DNA of 51,440 nt from an uncultured Alistipes sp. (GCA_900550375.1 URRP01000014.1:1-51440); one strand, 5' to 3'; positions 1-8,480 are shown, counted from the stretch's first letter. The notes: generated by a model from the letters alone, not told the origin. Numbers and translations: made by a program.

Positions 1-1
1 A

Positions 2-2140
2 CTAAATAGAAAAAGTGCTTAACTTTTTGTGCAGATTTAATTTGGAAGTCCAAACAGCAATATTAGGCTCCTCAATATATGGCACTTCAAATATCATTGG
101 GATATTTGACTTTAGAGCTTTACCTGCGGCAATAGCTTGTCTGAATTTAAGGTTTGGTAAGGCTGATGCAATTCCCTCTCCGAAATAATTAGATAAGAAG
201 TCACTACTTGTTTTGTCAAATTCCTGAAAAGCAATTATCGTATTGCATTGCGTAAGAATTGTCTTTGATACATTAGCAGTTCTTTGGGCAATTACAAGTA
301 GTCCTACATCATATTTACGCCCTTGCAATGCTATTTGAGCAATACTATTTAATAATGATTGAGAAGATTTATCAGCGACCCCAACAAAGCTCCACTCTGG
401 GATAACCGTATGAGCTTCTTCAAGTACTATACAAACTTTATTCCCGTAACATTTTTTGATTTTTGCTATTTTGAATAACACTTGAAATAACCTCTTAGTG
501 TAATCCAAAATACTTCCAGTATTAGCGACCTCAGGCAACTCTATTATAGAAAGTTTTGAATCAGATTCAAAGAATTCTTTCAACCCTTCACCAATAGCCC
601 GTCTAATATTAGCGTCATTGTCCGACAGTAATGTTTTATTTTGCTGATTTGGGAATTTTTCTAATTCTAAAGAAATTTGGTCTATGTAATCAAAAACCTG
701 TTTCTGTGCTAAACTTGAAAGTATTTCTTTAATTGAAACATCTGAGAACCTATCCTTATACTCTCCTGTAAAATCAATGCAAATTACCTTGGTATCACTG
801 TCCTTTAGGTATTCTCTTATAAGATTTCGTGAGAATACGGATTTGCCTGTTCCAGTAACTCCAAGTATTGCCGTATGATGCGTTAATGCAAGATTTTTAT
901 TAATAATGACAGGAAAATTCGTATTAGGTATAGAGCCTATACATAGCTCTCCATCTTCAACAACTGACTCTGAAATTGCGGCTGCAATGTATAATGGTGA
1001 ATTTATTTCGGGAACCCAACCAAATTGCTCAAAACAAGATTTTCTTTGATCCCACGTTCCCAACTTTATAGCTTCACCAATGATATAGCCGGTTTCATTT
1101 TTTTGCTCTAACTGCTCAATTTTAGTAATTCCGTCAATTATTTGATAATAAACAGTCGAATTAAATTGGGTTATGTGAATTTGTAAAAGCTGTCCCTCCT
1201 GAATGGCAACTCTAGAATTGTATATAAATCGAATCTTATTGATATTTGAGTTCTCGGTAATCAACCCAACAAACTTATTTAGATAATCTGTTTCAGGAAT
1301 ATCTTTGATTTTGTATATAATATCCTTTATATGATTGGAATATATTGGTTTGCTACCAAATATATTATCAATTTCATTTGATGCCAGCACTTTAACCCAT
1401 TGCTGCTCATTAAGCAGATAAGAATCAAGTATCAAGCCTTTTCTTACTCCTTTTGTATTATCTATGGAATAAACAAATTCTACCCAATCAAAATGCCTTA
1501 AAACCTCGTTTCTATCCGAGAATAATCTTACCAAAAATGTATTTCTATATTGAACACCAAATATCTGTCCTAGGGCATTTTCTTTTTCAGTATTTTGAGA
1601 TTTTTCAAATAGACCGCCAATTGCAGAAGCAACCGTAGGTAAAGAAATAATCATAAAAATTGCCCAATAAACTAACAGAGCCTTAAACTCATTACTATTT
1701 GTCCCAAATTGTATAATAATTCCCCAGAGAAAAAAGGAAGAGAATAAAGTTTGTGGATTACCAATTGCTCTATTAATTCGTGAGAAGAATTGAACAATCC
1801 TATTTTCATAAAGTAATGGTTTATTTCTTAATAGCATTATAGTATAGCTACTTATCAAGAGATAAAGAGTAATTGATAAAAATAGCCAAAATAGCCAATC
1901 TCTCGAACTGGGACTTACTAGAAGTAATGATAACCCGGCCGTAACAGCATTAACAAATATGTTTGAATCTTTAGAAAAGTGGGGTTGGTCTATTAATGAT
2001 AATAATATCATCAATAAAAGGCCTGAGGTAAACCAAAAATCATTGATTAAAAAGTTATAATTGCCTATTACACTTCTTCCCACTACAATTAGGGCTATAA
2101 GTGATAGTCCAAGGAATATTAAACGAGTCTTGCGTTTCAT
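2..2140 (-). CDS. Membrane-anchored HerA/FtsK-like ATPase (DUF87-type)
   Basis: Complete 712-residue protein; the TAG stop occupies the second to fourth bases of the window. The first ~180 residues hold about five or six hydrophobic segments. The C-terminal half is a P-loop ATPase: Walker A GVTGTGKS near residue 430 and Walker B VCIVLEEAH near residue 568. The following GRKYDVGLLVIAQR and NTIIAF stretches are typical of HerA/VirB4-like ring ATPases that move DNA or work with a nuclease. What it does here is not shown; membrane HerA proteins occur in conjugative elements and in HerA-based anti-phage systems, where a partner nuclease is adjacent, and any partner would lie left of the window. 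The gene is strikingly AT-rich compared with everything right of the tRNA-Cys, which suggests horizontal transfer. ATPase fold confident; role unknown. Confidence 0.85.
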   Translation of the reverse strand: MKRKTRLIFLGLSLIALIVVGRSVIGNYNFLINDFWFTSGLLLMILLSLIDQPHFSKDSNIFVNAVTAGLSLLLVSPSSRDWLFWLFLSITLYLLISSYTIMLLRNKPLLYENRIVQFFSRINRAIGNPQTLFSSFFLWGIIIQFGTNSNEFKALLVYWAIFMIISLPTVASAIGGLFEKSQNTEKENALGQIFGVQYRNTFLVRLFSDRNEVLRHFDWVEFVYSIDNTKGVRKGLILDSYLLNEQQWVKVLASNEIDNIFGSKPIYSNHIKDIIYKIKDIPETDYLNKFVGLITENSNINKIRFIYNSRVAIQEGQLLQIHITQFNSTVYYQIIDGITKIEQLEQKNETGYIIGEAIKLGTWDQRKSCFEQFGWVPEINSPLYIAAAISESVVEDGELCIGSIPNTNFPVIINKNLALTHHTAILGVTGTGKSVFSRNLIREYLKDSDTKVICIDFTGEYKDRFSDVSIKEILSSLAQKQVFDYIDQISLELEKFPNQQNKTLLSDNDANIRRAIGEGLKEFFESDSKLSIIELPEVANTGSILDYTKRLFQVLFKIAKIKKCYGNKVCIVLEEAHTVIPEWSFVGVADKSSQSLLNSIAQIALQGRKYDVGLLVIAQRTANVSKTILTQCNTIIAFQEFDKTSSDFLSNYFGEGIASALPNLKFRQAIAAGKALKSNIPMIFEVPYIEEPNIAVWTSKLNLHKKLSTFSI

Positions 2141-2161
2141 ATTTGAAGGTATTTATACTCT

Positions 2162-2169
2162 CAAATATA
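2162..2169 (-). promoter_or_regulatory. -7 box (TATATTTG) upstream of the HerA-like gene
   Basis: On the minus strand TATATTTG matches the Bacteroidota -7 consensus TAnnTTTG and lies 21 nt from the ATG. No convincing TTTG -33 element is seen at 19-21 nt, so this is a partial promoter call. Confidence 0.45.
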
Positions 2170-2261
2170 CTCAAAAATAATAAATCACTGATTGTTACCT
2201 CAAAGAATAGTTAGCATTTCAACTCCTTTTGCGCCCCTATATCCGCCCCTCCAAATGAAAT

Positions 2262-2302
2262 AAGGCTTCTAAGTCGCTAATTTAGCATTACTTAGAAGCC
2301 TT
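2262..2302 (-). terminator. 12-bp inverted repeat just 3' of tRNA-Cys
   Basis: AAGGCTTCTAAG at 2262-2273 and its exact reverse complement at 2291-2302 form a 12-bp stem with a 17-nt loop, 5 nt beyond the tRNA 3' end. In the minus direction the stem is followed by a weak T-rich stretch, so it probably terminates the tRNA transcript. Because it sits at the junction between AT-rich island and GC-rich chromosome, it could also belong to an attachment site. Confidence 0.6.
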
Positions 2303-2307
2303 CTTTG

Positions 2308-2378
2308 AGGTCTGAAGCGGATTCGAACCGCTGTACAAGGTTTTGCAGACCTTTGCCTAGCCACTCGGCCATCAGACC
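2308..2378 (-). tRNA. tRNA-Cys (GCA anticodon)
   Basis: Read on the minus strand, acceptor GGTCTGA pairs with TCAGACC, followed by discriminator T, the usual identity base of tRNA-Cys. The anticodon arm AAGGT-CTGCAAA-ACCTT presents anticodon GCA. A GGTTCGAATCC T-arm and a GCCGAGTGGC D-arm are clear. CCA is not encoded. tRNA 3' ends are common integration targets, and base composition changes sharply on the 3' side of this gene. Confidence 0.96.
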
Positions 2379-2462
2379 AAATTTCCGATCTCTACTCCGC
2401 CCGAATCCCCGCTACCCCTCCTTGCAGCGACCTCGAAACGAAGACGATCGGTTTTGAGATTG

Positions 2463-2494
2463 CAAATATACAAACATTTCTCATTTTTACAAAA
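2463..2494 (-). promoter_or_regulatory. Promoter for tRNA-Cys
   Basis: On the minus strand TTTTG (2490-2494), a 19-nt spacer (2471-2489) and TATATTTG (2463-2470) make a full match to the Bacteroidota promoter (TTTG-N19-TAnnTTTG). Expected start about 2456, giving a leader of about 78 nt before the tRNA. Confidence 0.7.
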
Positions 2495-2507
2495 CTTCTC
2501 CGGGAAC

Positions 2508-2539
2508 TTTCGGTTTTCATCGAAAAATTCATACCTTTG
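2508..2539 (+). promoter_or_regulatory. Promoter for dprA operon
   Basis: TTTC (2508-2511), a 20-nt spacer, then TACCTTTG (2532-2539), an exact TAnnTTTG -7 box. The start point would fall near 2546, leaving a leader of only about a dozen bases before the ATG at 2558. This excludes the in-frame TTG at 2537, which lies inside the -7 box. Confidence 0.7.
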
Positions 2540-2557
2540 GTTTACAAAAACTGCATT

Positions 2558-3655
2558 ATGACCATCGACGATATTGCGCTCACACTGATTCCGGGCCTCG
2601 GAATCAAGGGTGTCGTTCATCTGCTGGAGGTTTTCGGAACGGCCGCGGCGGTCTTTGCCGCATCGGCGGACGACCTGACCGGCCGGGCGGAGTTACGACC
2701 CGATATCGCCCGCAGTATCGCAGCCCGCAAGAGTCATGCGGAGGCCGAACGCGAAATCCGCCAGTGCCGACAGCACGGAATCACGCCCCTCGCATCGACC
2801 GATGAAGCCTATCCCGCGCTGCTGCGCGAAATCCCCGATTATCCCCATGTGTTATATATCAAAGGTAATGCCGCCGTATTGTCGCAGCGCTGCGTCTCGA
2901 TGGTCGGCACGCGCCGCATTTCGGCCTACGGTCAGCGGCTTTGCGCCGAGTTGGTTCAGGGCTTGGCCCGCATTCCGAATACAGCGATCGTGAGCGGGCT
3001 GGCCTTCGGCGTGGACGTCGCCTGTCACCGAGCGGCATTGGCGGCAGGAATCCCGACCGTGGGCGTCGTGGCCAATCCGCTGCCCGACGTAACGCCCGCA
3101 CAGCACGCCAACGTGGCGCTCGAAATGGTCGAACGCGGCGGCGCATTGGTCTCGGAGCTGCACTCGCAAAGTAAGCAGCGGGGAACCTTCTATCTCCCCC
3201 GCAACCGCATCATCGCCGGATTGAGCGCCGGCACGGTCGTCGTCGAATCGCCCACTTCGGGAGGATCGCTCACGACGGCGCAATATGCCGACGGATACAA
3301 TCGCACGGTCATGGCGCTTCCGGGACGCACGACCGACGGCAATTCATTCGGCACCAACTCCTTGATCCGAAACCGGAAAGCAGTGCTGATCCGTTCGGCG
3401 GAGGATATCGTCGAAGAACTGCAATGGGAGTTCGCACTCGCCCCACACGAAAAAACCACTCCAGTCACCTCGCCGGAACTGACCGCAGAAGAGGAACAGG
3501 TGCTGTCGCTGCTGGGCGACGAACCTTGCACGCTGGCCGAGCTGATCGCCGCAAGCGGGCAGGACTACCCTGTGCTGAGCGTTCTGCTGATGGGACTCGA
3601 ACTCTCGGGAGCGATCCAGCAGCTGCCCGGCAGCCGTTATAAAAGAATACGATAA
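2558..3655 (+). CDS. dprA: DNA-processing protein DprA
   Basis: A 365-residue DprA/Smf family protein that loads RecA onto incoming single-stranded DNA during transformation. The Rossmann-like DprA core is clear: VSMVGTRRISAYG, IVSGLAFGVDVACHRAAL, YLPRNRIIAGLS, VVVESPTSGGSLTTA and ALPGRTTDGNSFGTN. A helix-hairpin-helix-like N-terminus precedes it and a winged-helix DprA C-terminal domain (LTAEEEQVLSLL onward) follows. The start is set at ATG 2558 because the promoter -7 box covers the alternative upstream TTG. First gene of an operon with tatD (7-nt gap), a small TIGR04076-type gene and an asparaginase. Confidence 0.96.
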   Translation: MTIDDIALTLIPGLGIKGVVHLLEVFGTAAAVFAASADDLTGRAELRPDIARSIAARKSHAEAEREIRQCRQHGITPLASTDEAYPALLREIPDYPHVLYIKGNAAVLSQRCVSMVGTRRISAYGQRLCAELVQGLARIPNTAIVSGLAFGVDVACHRAALAAGIPTVGVVANPLPDVTPAQHANVALEMVERGGALVSELHSQSKQRGTFYLPRNRIIAGLSAGTVVVESPTSGGSLTTAQYADGYNRTVMALPGRTTDGNSFGTNSLIRNRKAVLIRSAEDIVEELQWEFALAPHEKTTPVTSPELTAEEEQVLSLLGDEPCTLAELIAASGQDYPVLSVLLMGLELSGAIQQLPGSRYKRIR

Positions 3656-3662
3656 CAGAAAG

Positions 3663-4493
3663 ATGGAACTGATCGATACCCACTCGCATCTCTACGAACC
3701 GGAGTTCGACACCGACCGCGAAGCGGCCGTCGCACGGGCCCGCGAGGCCGGCGTCACGGCGCTGTTGCTGCCGGCCATCGACGCAGCGAGCGACGAGCGG
3801 CTCTTCGACCTCTGCCGCAGCCACCCCGAATCGTGCTTTGCAATGATGGGACTGCATCCCACGTCGGTCAACGACAGTCCCCGCTGGCGCGAAGAACTGG
3901 CCCGCGTGGAGCGTTACCTGCTCGATCCTCCCGAAGGAATCGGCCGTTTTTACGCCATCGGAGAGATCGGCTTGGATTACTATTGGAGCGATGCATTCGT
4001 CGCCGAGCAGACCGAAGCCTTCGTCGCACAGCTGCGGCTGGCAGCACGGCACGATCTTCCCGCGGCTATCCATACCCGCGCAGCGTGGGACGATATGTGC
4101 CGGATCATCGAAGCCGAGACGAAGCGCGCCCGTAAAAACGGAGAGCGGCTGCGCGGCGTTTTCCACGCCTATTCGGAGCCAACGGCAACCTTCGAACGGC
4201 TGCGCGGCTGCGGCGATTTCTACTTCGGCATCGGCGGTACGGTGACGTTCAAAAAGAGCAAACTGGCCGAAACGGTCCGCACGATGCCGCTCGAACGGAT
4301 CGTGCTGGAGACCGACTGCCCCTATCTGACGCCTGCGCCCTACCGCGGACAGCGCAACGAATCGGCCTACGTGCGGCTGGTCTGCGACAAGATTGCTGAA
4401 CTCAAAGGACTCGCCCCCGAAGAGGTGGCAGCCGCAACGACGGCCAATGCCGAAGCGCTGTTCGGCATCCGTTCCACGAAAAAAAATATATAA
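3663..4493 (+). CDS. tatD: TatD family metal-dependent hydrolase (DNase)
   Basis: A 276-residue TIM-barrel hydrolase of the TatD/YcfH family, metal-dependent 3'-5' DNases. Metal-binding and catalytic motifs are present in order: IDTHSHL (metal HxH) at the N-terminus, GEIGLDYYW (Glu), AIHTR, FHAYS (the usual FHCFSG position, without the Cys), and LETDCPYLTPAPYRGQRNES with the catalytic Asp. Length is normal for the family. It begins 7 nt after dprA stops and ends 5 nt before the next gene, so it is co-transcribed with both. Confidence 0.94.
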   Translation: MELIDTHSHLYEPEFDTDREAAVARAREAGVTALLLPAIDAASDERLFDLCRSHPESCFAMMGLHPTSVNDSPRWREELARVERYLLDPPEGIGRFYAIGEIGLDYYWSDAFVAEQTEAFVAQLRLAARHDLPAAIHTRAAWDDMCRIIEAETKRARKNGERLRGVFHAYSEPTATFERLRGCGDFYFGIGGTVTFKKSKLAETVRTMPLERIVLETDCPYLTPAPYRGQRNESAYVRLVCDKIAELKGLAPEEVAAATTANAEALFGIRSTKKNI

Positions 4494-4498
4494 CCACC

Positions 4499-4801
4499 AT
4501 GAAAAAGATAAAAATCACGGTCATCCGCAAGGTCTGCCACCGCGACCTGATCGAACGCTACGAAAACGCCATCGATCATGCGTGCGATATGCACGAGGGT
4601 CAGATCTTCGTCGCCGACGGCTGGCAGCGCCCCGACGGACTGTGCGAAAGCGCGTGGCAGACCCTCTCGCCTTTCGTGATGACATTGGCGCACGGCGGAA
4701 CGAACCTCTACGACGGCTGGATGAAGAATCCCGCCTCGGCGATGATTTCGTGCAACGACGGCTTCCGGCCCGTGAGTTTTCTGATAGAAACCTTAGATTA
4801 G
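4499..4801 (+). CDS. TIGR04076-like small protein of unknown function
   Basis: A 100-residue soluble protein that resembles the TIGR04076 family: a short MKKIKITVIRKVCHRDL start, a central GWQRPDGLCESAWQ segment and a C-terminal GGTNLYDGWM / MISCNDGFRPVSFLIE block. Three cysteines (KVCHRDL, DGLCES, ISCNDG) look conserved in my recollection of the family, but no activity is known to me. The gene sits 5 nt after tatD and 15 nt before the asparaginase gene, inside one operon. Confidence 0.8.
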   Translation: MKKIKITVIRKVCHRDLIERYENAIDHACDMHEGQIFVADGWQRPDGLCESAWQTLSPFVMTLAHGGTNLYDGWMKNPASAMISCNDGFRPVSFLIETLD

Positions 4802-4816
4802 AGCGTTAAAAACGAT

Positions 4817-5857
4817 ATGCTTTCATCCATCCTCATCATTTATACAGGCGGAACGATCGGCATGAAGACCGATCCCGCAACGGGCGCGCTCGTGCCGTTC
4901 GACTTCAACGGCATCTACGACGAGTTTCCCGCGATCCGTTCGCTTCGGGTGCGCATCGACGTGCAGTCGCTGGCGCCGGTCATCGACTCATCGAACGTCA
5001 CCCCCGCGCTCTGGCTTCATCTGGCGGAGCTGATCCGCGACAACTATGCGCGCTACGACGGATTTGTCGTTCTGCACGGTACGGATACGATGTCCTACAC
5101 CGCTTCGGCGCTGAGTTTTCTGCTGGAGAATCTCGCCAAGCCGGTCGTCTTCACCGGCAGCCAGATCCCCATCGGCGTGCTGCGCACCGACGGACGCGAG
5201 AATCTGATAACGGCCATCGAGATCGCCGCGGCACACGACGCGAAGGGTCCGCTCGTACCGGAGGTATCGCTCTATTTCCAGAATCGGCTGTTTCGGGCCA
5301 ACCGCACCGTCAAGCAGAGCGCCGAAGAGTTCGCGGCGTTCCGTTCCTATAACTATCCGGCACTGGCCGAGGTGGGAGTCAACATCACCTATCACCGCGA
5401 CTATATCCACCGGCCGGCGCACGCCGAAGCCGAACTCCGGGTCGCCGCGGCACTGGACGACCGCGTGCTGGTCATCCGCCTTTTCCCCGGCCTGCGCGAA
5501 CAGGTACTCCGCGCCATGCTCTCGATCGAGGGGCTGCGGGCCGTGGTGCTGGAGACCTACGGCGCCGGCAATGCACCTACGGCACCCGAATTCATCCGCA
5601 CCGTGCGCGAAGCCGTCGACAGGGGCGTACTCCTAATGAATGTAACCCAGTGTAGCGGCGGCAGCGTGGCCATGGAACTCTACGAGACCGGACGGCAGCT
5701 GCAGGAGGCCGGCGTCATCTGCGGCCACGACATTACCACCGAAGCGGCCGTCGCCAAGCTGATGTACGTACTGGGGCAAAACCTCCCCGCAGAGCAGACG
5801 CAGCAGCTTCTGCGGCGTTCGCTGCGCGGAGAATTTACAGATGGCGGCATTGCATAA
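4817..5857 (+). CDS. ansA: L-asparaginase, type I (cytoplasmic)
   Basis: A 346-residue bacterial asparaginase that hydrolyses L-asparagine to aspartate and ammonia. The two active-site signatures are clear: YTGGTIGMK near residue 9, with the nucleophilic Thr, and VLHGTDTMSYTASALSF near residue 88, with the second Thr-Asp pair. TGSQIPIGVLRTDGRENL follows. No signal peptide is present, so it belongs to the cytoplasmic AnsA-like class rather than the secreted type II. Last gene of the dprA operon. A T-run (gaattttttttc) 10-20 nt after the stop may mark weak termination, but no stem is obvious. Confidence 0.93.
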   Translation: MLSSILIIYTGGTIGMKTDPATGALVPFDFNGIYDEFPAIRSLRVRIDVQSLAPVIDSSNVTPALWLHLAELIRDNYARYDGFVVLHGTDTMSYTASALSFLLENLAKPVVFTGSQIPIGVLRTDGRENLITAIEIAAAHDAKGPLVPEVSLYFQNRLFRANRTVKQSAEEFAAFRSYNYPALAEVGVNITYHRDYIHRPAHAEAELRVAAALDDRVLVIRLFPGLREQVLRAMLSIEGLRAVVLETYGAGNAPTAPEFIRTVREAVDRGVLLMNVTQCSGGSVAMELYETGRQLQEAGVICGHDITTEAAVAKLMYVLGQNLPAEQTQQLLRRSLRGEFTDGGIA

Positions 5858-6140
5858 ACCGAATTTTTTTTCTATATTTCGCACAGTTTAGCTGCCAAAA
5901 TGAAAGATACTCCGGTTGCAGAACAGATGAAACGCAAGGCAAATTATTGACTTTCAGATTTTTGTCATTCGGGATTGTCGTGTAGTGAGAAACTTGTCGA
6001 GAATCGGGAAAACGAAGCATTTCGGGCGGAAACGGGCGAAAAATGAAAAATAACTGAAAAAAATTGACGGAATAAGACCGGAAACCGAACTTAAAGCAAT
6101 AGCAAAAACACTAAACAAATTTTATTAATTACTTAATCGT
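5858..6140. other. Intergenic leader of the ExbB operon
   Basis: AT-rich gap of 283 bp between the asparaginase gene and the exbB-like gene. TATATTTC at 5873-5880 is a one-mismatch -7 box. The 100 bases before the ATG are A-rich, a usual feature of strongly translated Bacteroidota leaders. No exact TAnnTTTG element, terminator stem or ORF was found. Confidence 0.4.
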
Positions 6141-6929
6141 ATGAAAAAACTTTTTTTGATTCTGTCAGTGGCCATATTCTCGCTTGGCACTGTTGATGCC
6201 TTCGCTCAGGACAACGCAACCGAAGGAGCCGCAACCGAGGAGGTAGCCGTAGTCGAGACGACGACCGTTGCCGCTGACGCCGAAGCTACGATCGCAGGTG
6301 ACTCGATGCACCATGTAATGATGCAGAAGTTCCTCGAGGGTGGCTGGGAATGGATGCTCCCGGTACTCCTCTGCTTGGTGCTCGGTCTGGCTATCGCCAT
6401 CGAGCGTATTCTCTACCTGACGCTCTCGACCATCAATTCGAAGAAGTTCCTCACACAGATCGAGGATGCACTCAAGAACGGCGGTGTAGATGCAGCCATG
6501 GAGGTTGCCCGCAACACCCGCGGCCCGATCGCTTCGATCTACTATCAGGGTCTGTCGCGCTACAATCAGGGTCTGGACGCCGTCGAGAAGTCGGTCGTAT
6601 CCTACGGTTCGGTTCAGACGGGTCTGATGGAGTCGGGTCTGTCGTGGATCGGTCTGTTCATCGCTCTGTCGCCGATGTTGGGATTCATGGGTACCGTCGT
6701 CGGTATGATCGCGGCGTTCGACGCCATTCAGGCAGCCGGCGATATCTCCCCGACCCTCGTTGCCGGTGGTATCAAGGTCGCTCTGTTGACTACTCTTATG
6801 GGTCTTATCGCAGCCGTTATTCTTCAGTTGTTCTACAACTACATCGTAGCTAAGATCGACAGCCTCGTAAATGAAATGGAGGATACGTCGATCGTCCTGA
6901 TGGACATGCTGACGGCTTACAAGAAATAA
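6141..6929 (+). CDS. exbB: MotA/TolQ/ExbB proton channel family protein
   Basis: A 262-residue ExbB/TolQ-type subunit of a proton-motive-force motor that energises TonB- or Tol-like systems. A cleavable signal peptide is visible (MKKLFLILSVAIFSLG with AFA-Q cleavage). A Glu/Ala/Thr-rich periplasmic stretch follows, then three transmembrane segments at about 70-92, 165-190 and 205-230. The conserved LSPMLGFMGTVVGMI and ALLTTLMGLIAAV cores carry the channel residues. The long N-terminal periplasmic segment before TM1 is common in Bacteroidota homologues. First gene of a four-gene operon with a 4-TM protein and two ExbD-like proteins. Confidence 0.93.
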   Translation: MKKLFLILSVAIFSLGTVDAFAQDNATEGAATEEVAVVETTTVAADAEATIAGDSMHHVMMQKFLEGGWEWMLPVLLCLVLGLAIAIERILYLTLSTINSKKFLTQIEDALKNGGVDAAMEVARNTRGPIASIYYQGLSRYNQGLDAVEKSVVSYGSVQTGLMESGLSWIGLFIALSPMLGFMGTVVGMIAAFDAIQAAGDISPTLVAGGIKVALLTTLMGLIAAVILQLFYNYIVAKIDSLVNEMEDTSIVLMDMLTAYKK

Positions 6930-6960
6930 TCAAGACCTGTTTTAAGAGTTAACAAAAATT

Positions 6961-7380
6961 ATGAAAAAGATATTGAACATATTGCTGGGTGTGCTGATGG
7001 CCATCACGGTGGTAATGATGGCCTATGCCATTTTTACCGGCGGCTCGGACGCAGCGATCAGCGCGAACCTCGTCTGGGGCTACGTGCTGATGGTACTGGC
7101 TATCTGCTCGGTACTCTTCTGTGCCGTTTACGGCATGATGAAGAATCCGGCCGGAATCAAGGGAACCCTGCTTTCGCTCGGTCTGATGATCGTGGTCGTG
7201 GTCGTTTCGTACTTCGTAGCCGCAGGCAAAGAGATTCTGATTCCGAATTTCTCCGACGGCGGCTACTTCTCGCATTCCGAGACGGTGATCGCCGATTGCA
7301 GCATCCTTGTAGCCTACATCGCCATGGCCGCGGCCATTGTGGCGGCTCTCTATTCGGAGGTTGCAAAATTATTCAAATAA
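6961..7380 (+). CDS. Four-TM membrane protein in ExbB-ExbD operon
   Basis: A 139-residue integral membrane protein with four predicted hydrophobic segments (about residues 5-25, 37-60, 68-88 and 113-135). It has no enzyme motif that I recognise. It lies 31 nt after exbB and 14 nt before the first exbD, so it is almost certainly part of the same complex or transcript. Similar small polytopic proteins sit between ExbB and ExbD genes in other Bacteroidota as far as I recall; a structural or assembly role is inference only. Confidence 0.8.
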   Translation: MKKILNILLGVLMAITVVMMAYAIFTGGSDAAISANLVWGYVLMVLAICSVLFCAVYGMMKNPAGIKGTLLSLGLMIVVVVVSYFVAAGKEILIPNFSDGGYFSHSETVIADCSILVAYIAMAAAIVAALYSEVAKLFK

Positions 7381-7394
7381 GAGAGGAGTAAACA

Positions 7395-7994
7395 ATGGCA
7401 GGAGATAAAAGAAAAATTCAGGAGATCAATGCCGGTTCAATGGCCGACATCGCTTTCTTGCTGCTGATTTTCTTCCTTGTCGCCACCACCATGAATACGG
7501 ATACGGGTCTGCTGCGCGTGTTGCCGCCGATGCCCGATCCCAACCAGAAACAAGAGGATGTCAAAGTGAAGGAACGCAACCTTCTGTTGGTATTCGTTTC
7601 GAAAGGTAACAACATCATGGCAGGCGGCCAGCAGATGGATATCCATCAGCTGAAGGACAAGGCCAAGGAGTTTATCCTCAATCCGATGGACGACGAAAAC
7701 CTTCCCGAAAAAGAGGTGAAGGAGTTCGATCTTCCCGACGGCAGCAAGTGGCCCTATCCCGTCAGTCTGGGCGTGATCTCCCTCCAAACGGACCGCGGTA
7801 CCAGTTATGAAACCTACATCATGGTGCAGAACGAATTGACGCGTGCATTCAACGAGGTGCGTAACGAGGTGGCCATGCGTAAGTTCGGAGCGAGGTTCGA
7901 AGATCTGAACGAAGATCAGCGAAATGTATTAACCAAGGCGGTTCCGCTGAAGATCTCGGAGGCCGAGCCGCGTAACGTGGGAGGAAAGAAGTAA
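7395..7994 (+). CDS. exbD: ExbD/TolR family biopolymer transport protein (first copy)
   Basis: A 199-residue ExbD/TolR protein: short cytoplasmic N-terminus (KIQEINAGSMADIAF), one TM helix (LLLIFFLVATTM) and a periplasmic domain. The Asp in SMADIAFLLL is at the position of the proton-carrying Asp of ExbD. The periplasmic part is longer than in enterobacterial ExbD, with an extra charged insert (MDDENLPEKEVKEFDLPDG). Its stop overlaps the start of the next exbD (TAATG), which implies translational coupling. Confidence 0.92.
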   Translation: MAGDKRKIQEINAGSMADIAFLLLIFFLVATTMNTDTGLLRVLPPMPDPNQKQEDVKVKERNLLLVFVSKGNNIMAGGQQMDIHQLKDKAKEFILNPMDDENLPEKEVKEFDLPDGSKWPYPVSLGVISLQTDRGTSYETYIMVQNELTRAFNEVRNEVAMRKFGARFEDLNEDQRNVLTKAVPLKISEAEPRNVGGKK

Positions 7995-8464
7995 TGGCAG
8001 TAATGAAAAAGAAGGGCGGCAAAGGACTGCCCCCGATCTCGACAGCATCGCTTCCTGACGTGATCTTCATGATTCTGTTCTTCTTCATGGTCTCGACCAC
8101 GATGCGCGATCAGGAGCTGTTGGTTCGCTACAAACTTCCGACCGCAACCGAGGTACAGAAACTGGAGAAGAAATCGCTCGTCAGCTTCATCCACATCGGC
8201 CAGCCTACGCCGGCGATGCAGAAGAAGTTCGGTACGGCGCCTCGTATCCAGCTCAACGACTCGTACCGTTCGGAGAAGGATATTCTGGATTTCATCGCCG
8301 CCGAGCGCGATAAGCTCAGCGAGTCGGATCGTGCACTGATGACCGTGTGTCTGAAGGCCGACGACGCGACGAAGATGGGTATCATCACCGACGTGAAGCA
8401 GGAACTTCGCCGTGCAAACGCCCTGAAGCTCTCCTATGCGGCTTCGAAGTCGATGGGATACTAA
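7994..8464 (+). CDS. exbD: ExbD/TolR family biopolymer transport protein (second copy)
   Basis: A 156-residue ExbD/TolR protein with a Lys/Gly-rich cytoplasmic N-terminus and one TM helix (PDVIFMILFFFMVSTTM); the Asp of STASLPDVIF is the conserved proton-relay Asp. The periplasmic domain ends in a typical ExbD fold (MGIITDVKQELRRANALKLSY). It overlaps the previous exbD by one base and closes the operon before a strong terminator. Two different ExbD paralogues in one operon are usual in Bacteroidota and may form a mixed dimer; this is inference. Confidence 0.92.
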   Translation: MAVMKKKGGKGLPPISTASLPDVIFMILFFFMVSTTMRDQELLVRYKLPTATEVQKLEKKSLVSFIHIGQPTPAMQKKFGTAPRIQLNDSYRSEKDILDFIAAERDKLSESDRALMTVCLKADDATKMGIITDVKQELRRANALKLSYAASKSMGY

Positions 8465-8480
8465 CCCTCGATTCTACACG

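Noticed and set aside
2537..2557. Earlier TTG start for dprA
   Set aside because: The TTG lies within the TACCTTTG -7 box, so it would not be in the transcript.
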